From the NCBI GenBank assembly GCA_964616135.1, contig CAZTTQ010000011.1, positions 1-29,653 on the forward strand: a DNA stretch of 29,653 nucleotides. Reading direction: 5' to 3'. Positions 27,285 through 29,653 of the stretch are shown here, piece by piece; the stretch's first letter is position 1; each line of letters starts with the position of its first letter. The stretch is from JAJYIV01 sp964616135. Its GTDB lineage: Bacteria > Patescibacteriota > Patescibacteriia > UBA9934 > GWF2-40-263. The translations under genes and the position numbers were made by a program. The notes beneath the pieces were generated by a model that was not told where the DNA came from, did no database searches, and saw only the letters and a program-made list of their open reading frames with translations.

Positions 27285-29653
27285 TTATGCGCGCATGGTA
27301 GCACCAAATTGGCTTTCAAGCACGCCGCGCAACTTCCCGAGTTCGGTTTCCACCTCTTCCGCGGACAACGTGCGCTCCGCGTGGCGGAAGGCTAGGTGGA
27401 TGGCGAGCGACTTCTTGCCGGCGCCGACGCCTTCTCCGCGATAGGTGTCGAAGAGCTCCACGGATTCAAGCAAACCGGAGGCGGCACGCAACGCGGCAAC
27501 CAACGGCCCGTATTCCGTCCGGTCCGCGACGACGAACGCAAGGTCACGCTTCACTTCCTGGAAGGCGGGCAACGCGCGGTACGCCAACTGCGAAGAGCAG
27601 AGCGGCGCCAACGCTTCAAAATCCAGTTCGACCAGGAAGGTCGGCTGTTCCAACCCGAACGCCTTGGCGGTTTCCGCGCTCACCTGCCCCACCATGCCAA
27701 TGTGGCCGTGGTTGCCGGCCCAAACGGACGCGGAGCGGTTGCGGTGCCAACGGGCGTCGTCCGTGCCGGAGGCGAGGCGCTCCAAGCGCCAGGTGCGGAC
27801 GCCCAATTCGCGCATCAGGCGTTCCAAGGCGCCCTTGGCGCGCAGGAATCCTTCTTTTCCGTCCACGCCGACCGTGGCAAGCAGCAGGCGCAGGCGCGCT
27901 TCCGGAATGTCGGCGCCGCGCGGGCGGTGGATGGGAGCGAGTTCAAACAGGTCCGCCTGCGGGAACCGGCGCTGGTTGCTTTCCACGACGCCCAACATGG
28001 TCGGGATGAGCGACGGACGGAGATATTCCTGTTCCACGGACAACGGATTGGCGATTTTGACCGCGGCGTCCGGGTCCATGCCGTAGCGCTGCAATTCCTT
28101 CGCCGAGACGAAGGAGTAGTTGTACGTTTCGGCAAAGCCCATGCCGCGAAGCACGTCCTTTGCGCGGCGCTCCCAGCGGAGCGTCGGGTCCGCCTTGGCG
28201 GCGGACAGGGCGCCGACCGGCAGCACGGAGGCGATGTTGGCGTAGCCGTATACGCGCGCGATTTCCTCGACGAAATCCCGGCTGTGTTCAATGTCGTTGT
28301 CGCGCCAGGAAGGCACGGTGACGCTGAATTCCTTGCCGTTCTTGGCAAGGGCGAACCCGAGGCGTTTCAGGATAGCTACCATGTCCTTGGCTGGCAGATC
28401 CGCACCCATCAGGGCCGCGGCTTTCTTGGGGTCGAAGGAGAAGACGGGAGCCTGGTAGGGCTTGCCTTCAAACCGGAACGGAGCGGACGCCACGCGGGCG
28501 CCGGCGACCTTTTTCAATAATTCGACGGCGCGGGCCAACGCGGCGTGCGTCGCCTGCGCGGAGAGGCCTTTTTCAAACGCAAGGGAGGCATCCGTCTGCA
28601 GGTTGAGCGCGCGGGCCGTGCGGCGGATGGACACCTTGTGGAAGGTGGCCGATTCCAAGACGACGCGCGTCGTCGCTTCCGACGTGCCGCTGTGTTCCCC
28701 GCCCATGACGCCGGCGACCGCGACGGGTTTGTCCGCGTCGGCAATGACCAGCATGTCGGCGGTGAGCTTGTTTTCCTTGCCGTCCAGGGTCTTCAACGTC
28801 TCCCCGGCCTTGGCGCGGCGCACGACCACGGCGTTGCCGGCGAGTTTGTCCGCGTCAAAGGCGTGGAGCGGATGCCCAAGCTCAAGCAGGACGTAGTTGG
28901 TCACGTCCACGACGTTGTTGATCGGCTTGTGGCCGGCCAGCATGAGGCGCTTTTGCAGCCACCACGGGGACGGACCGACTTTTACGCCGTCCAGCAACAC
29001 CGCTTCGTACTTGGGGCACAATTCCGCGTCTTCCACGCGCACCGAAAGCGCCGGAAGATTCCCTTCGACCTTCAACGCCTTGGGCTTCCAGGAGAATTTC
29101 CCGCCGACGGCCGTGAACCCTTCGCGCGCCTGGCCGACGATCCCCAAACAATCAGGACGGTTGGAGGTCACTTCGATATCCAAGATGAAATCATCCAGGC
29201 CGAGGGCTTCGGACACGGGAGTGCCCGGTTCCGCCTTGGTCAGTTTCGTCAGGTCCCAGATTTCATGGTCGCCCTGCGGAAGCAGGTCGAATCCCAATTC
29301 CACCGCGGCGCAAATCATGCCGTGGCTTTTGACCCCACGGATTTCGCTTTCGACCAATTCGACCGGTTCCCCTTCCCCGTGCCAGCGCACGCGGGCGCCC
29401 GGAAGCGCCACGGCCACACGTTGCTTTTTCTTGAGGTTCACGCCGCCGCAGACGATTTTCACCACGGCCGTGCCGATGTTCACGTCGGCAATGCGCAGTT
29501 TGTCCGCGTTCGGGTGCTTTTCCACGGAGTCGACGAAGCCGACCACGATGCGCTTCAAGCCGTCACGCAAATCATGCATGCGTTCCACGCTGTTGCCGGC
29601 GGCCGTGTGGCGCTTGGCAAATTCCTCCACCGTGAGGTCGTGCTTCAGGTACT
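27285..29653 (-). CDS. pheT: Phenylalanyl-tRNA synthetase beta subunit, 5' end outside window
   Basis: The beta chain of the heterotetrameric PheRS. About 789 residues are present and the frame stays open to the window edge (the first visible codons read YLKHDLTVEEFAKRH), so only a short N-terminal piece is missing. Domains in order: EMAP-like tRNA-binding domain (VEKHPNADKLRIADV, VCGGVN, GMICA), B3/B4 editing region (MLAGHKPINNVVDVTNYVL, GHPLHAFDADKL), B5 domain, catalytic-like core and the C-terminal ferredoxin-fold anticodon-binding domain (FQEVKRDLAFVVAD). Transcription of pheS-pheT from beyond the window is likely. Confidence 0.96.
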   Translation of the reverse strand, partial: YLKHDLTVEEFAKRHTAAGNSVERMHDLRDGLKRIVVGFVDSVEKHPNADKLRIADVNIGTAVVKIVCGGVNLKKKQRVAVALPGARVRWHGEGEPVELVESEIRGVKSHGMICAAVELGFDLLPQGDHEIWDLTKLTKAEPGTPVSEALGLDDFILDIEVTSNRPDCLGIVGQAREGFTAVGGKFSWKPKALKVEGNLPALSVRVEDAELCPKYEAVLLDGVKVGPSPWWLQKRLMLAGHKPINNVVDVTNYVLLELGHPLHAFDADKLAGNAVVVRRAKAGETLKTLDGKENKLTADMLVIADADKPVAVAGVMGGEHSGTSEATTRVVLESATFHKVSIRRTARALNLQTDASLAFEKGLSAQATHAALARAVELLKKVAGARVASAPFRFEGKPYQAPVFSFDPKKAAALMGADLPAKDMVAILKRLGFALAKNGKEFSVTVPSWRDNDIEHSRDFVEEIARVYGYANIASVLPVGALSAAKADPTLRWERRAKDVLRGMGFAETYNYSFVSAKELQRYGMDPDAAVKIANPLSVEQEYLRPSLIPTMLGVVESNQRRFPQADLFELAPIHRPRGADIPEARLRLLLATVGVDGKEGFLRAKGALERLMRELGVRTWRLERLASGTDDARWHRNRSASVWAGNHGHIGMVGQVSAETAKAFGLEQPTFLVELDFEALAPLCSSQLAYRALPAFQEVKRDLAFVVADRTEYGPLVAALRAASGLLESVELFDTYRGEGVGAGKKSLAIHLAFRHAERTLSAEEVETELGKLRGVLESQFGATMRA

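Overview
The window looks like a chromosomal segment of a GC-rich bacterium, most probably a member of the Patescibacteria (Candidate Phyla Radiation). This is an inference from several features: a short threonyl-tRNA synthetase without a TGS domain, a DnaE with a degraded PHP domain, a baseplate-J-like membrane protein, a zinc deaminase of the kind seen in that radiation, very tight gene packing and many short proteins without recognisable families. No rRNA, tRNA, CRISPR array, transposase or integrase was seen.

Layout. 64-2546 (+): secE, nusG, rplK, a small membrane protein, rplA. 2607-6425: a deoxypyrimidine cluster made of a Dcd/dUTPase-fold protein (+), a convergent minus-strand operon (ThyA-family enzyme, RibD-type reductase, zinc dCMP deaminase), then dUTPase and thymidylate kinase (+). 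6446-9584 (+): two related multi-pass membrane proteins overlapping each other and gatB. 9613-10575 (-): miaA. 10670-12619 (+): a 649-residue Ala-rich protein. 12691-14928: first accessory island, with an N-terminally anchored protein, two coupled membrane-anchored winged-helix-like proteins and an unknown. 14952-18056 (-): msrB, an AT-rich membrane gene, and thrS behind a complete T-box leader with specifier ACC. 18088-20758 (-): second island, six small tandem genes that look like diverged paralogues. 20858-25747 (-): baseplate-J-like protein and dnaE. 25888-26841: third island, with another anchored winged-helix-like protein and a YdcF-like protein. 26920-29653 (-): a membrane/coiled-coil protein and pheT, which runs off the window.

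Two styles of gene expression stand out. Many housekeeping genes have a -10 box (often extended TGn) ending only 8-9 nt before the start codon and no Shine-Dalgarno sequence, as expected for leaderless mRNAs. The island genes instead have a TTGACR -35 box, a spacer of 17 (once 18) bp, usually a clear AGGAGG-like ribosome site, and their own hairpin terminator. The T-tract of that terminator often directly abuts the -35 box of the next gene, so the islands read like rows of self-contained expression cassettes.

The most interesting biology is (1) the pyrimidine cluster, where the ThyA-family enzyme carries the Asp that marks dCMP specificity and is coupled to a reductase and a deaminase, suggesting a possible dCMP to 5-methyl-dCMP to dTMP route; (2) the array of six small paralogue-like genes of unknown function; (3) three small membrane-anchored winged-helix-like proteins; (4) the T-box leader of thrS.
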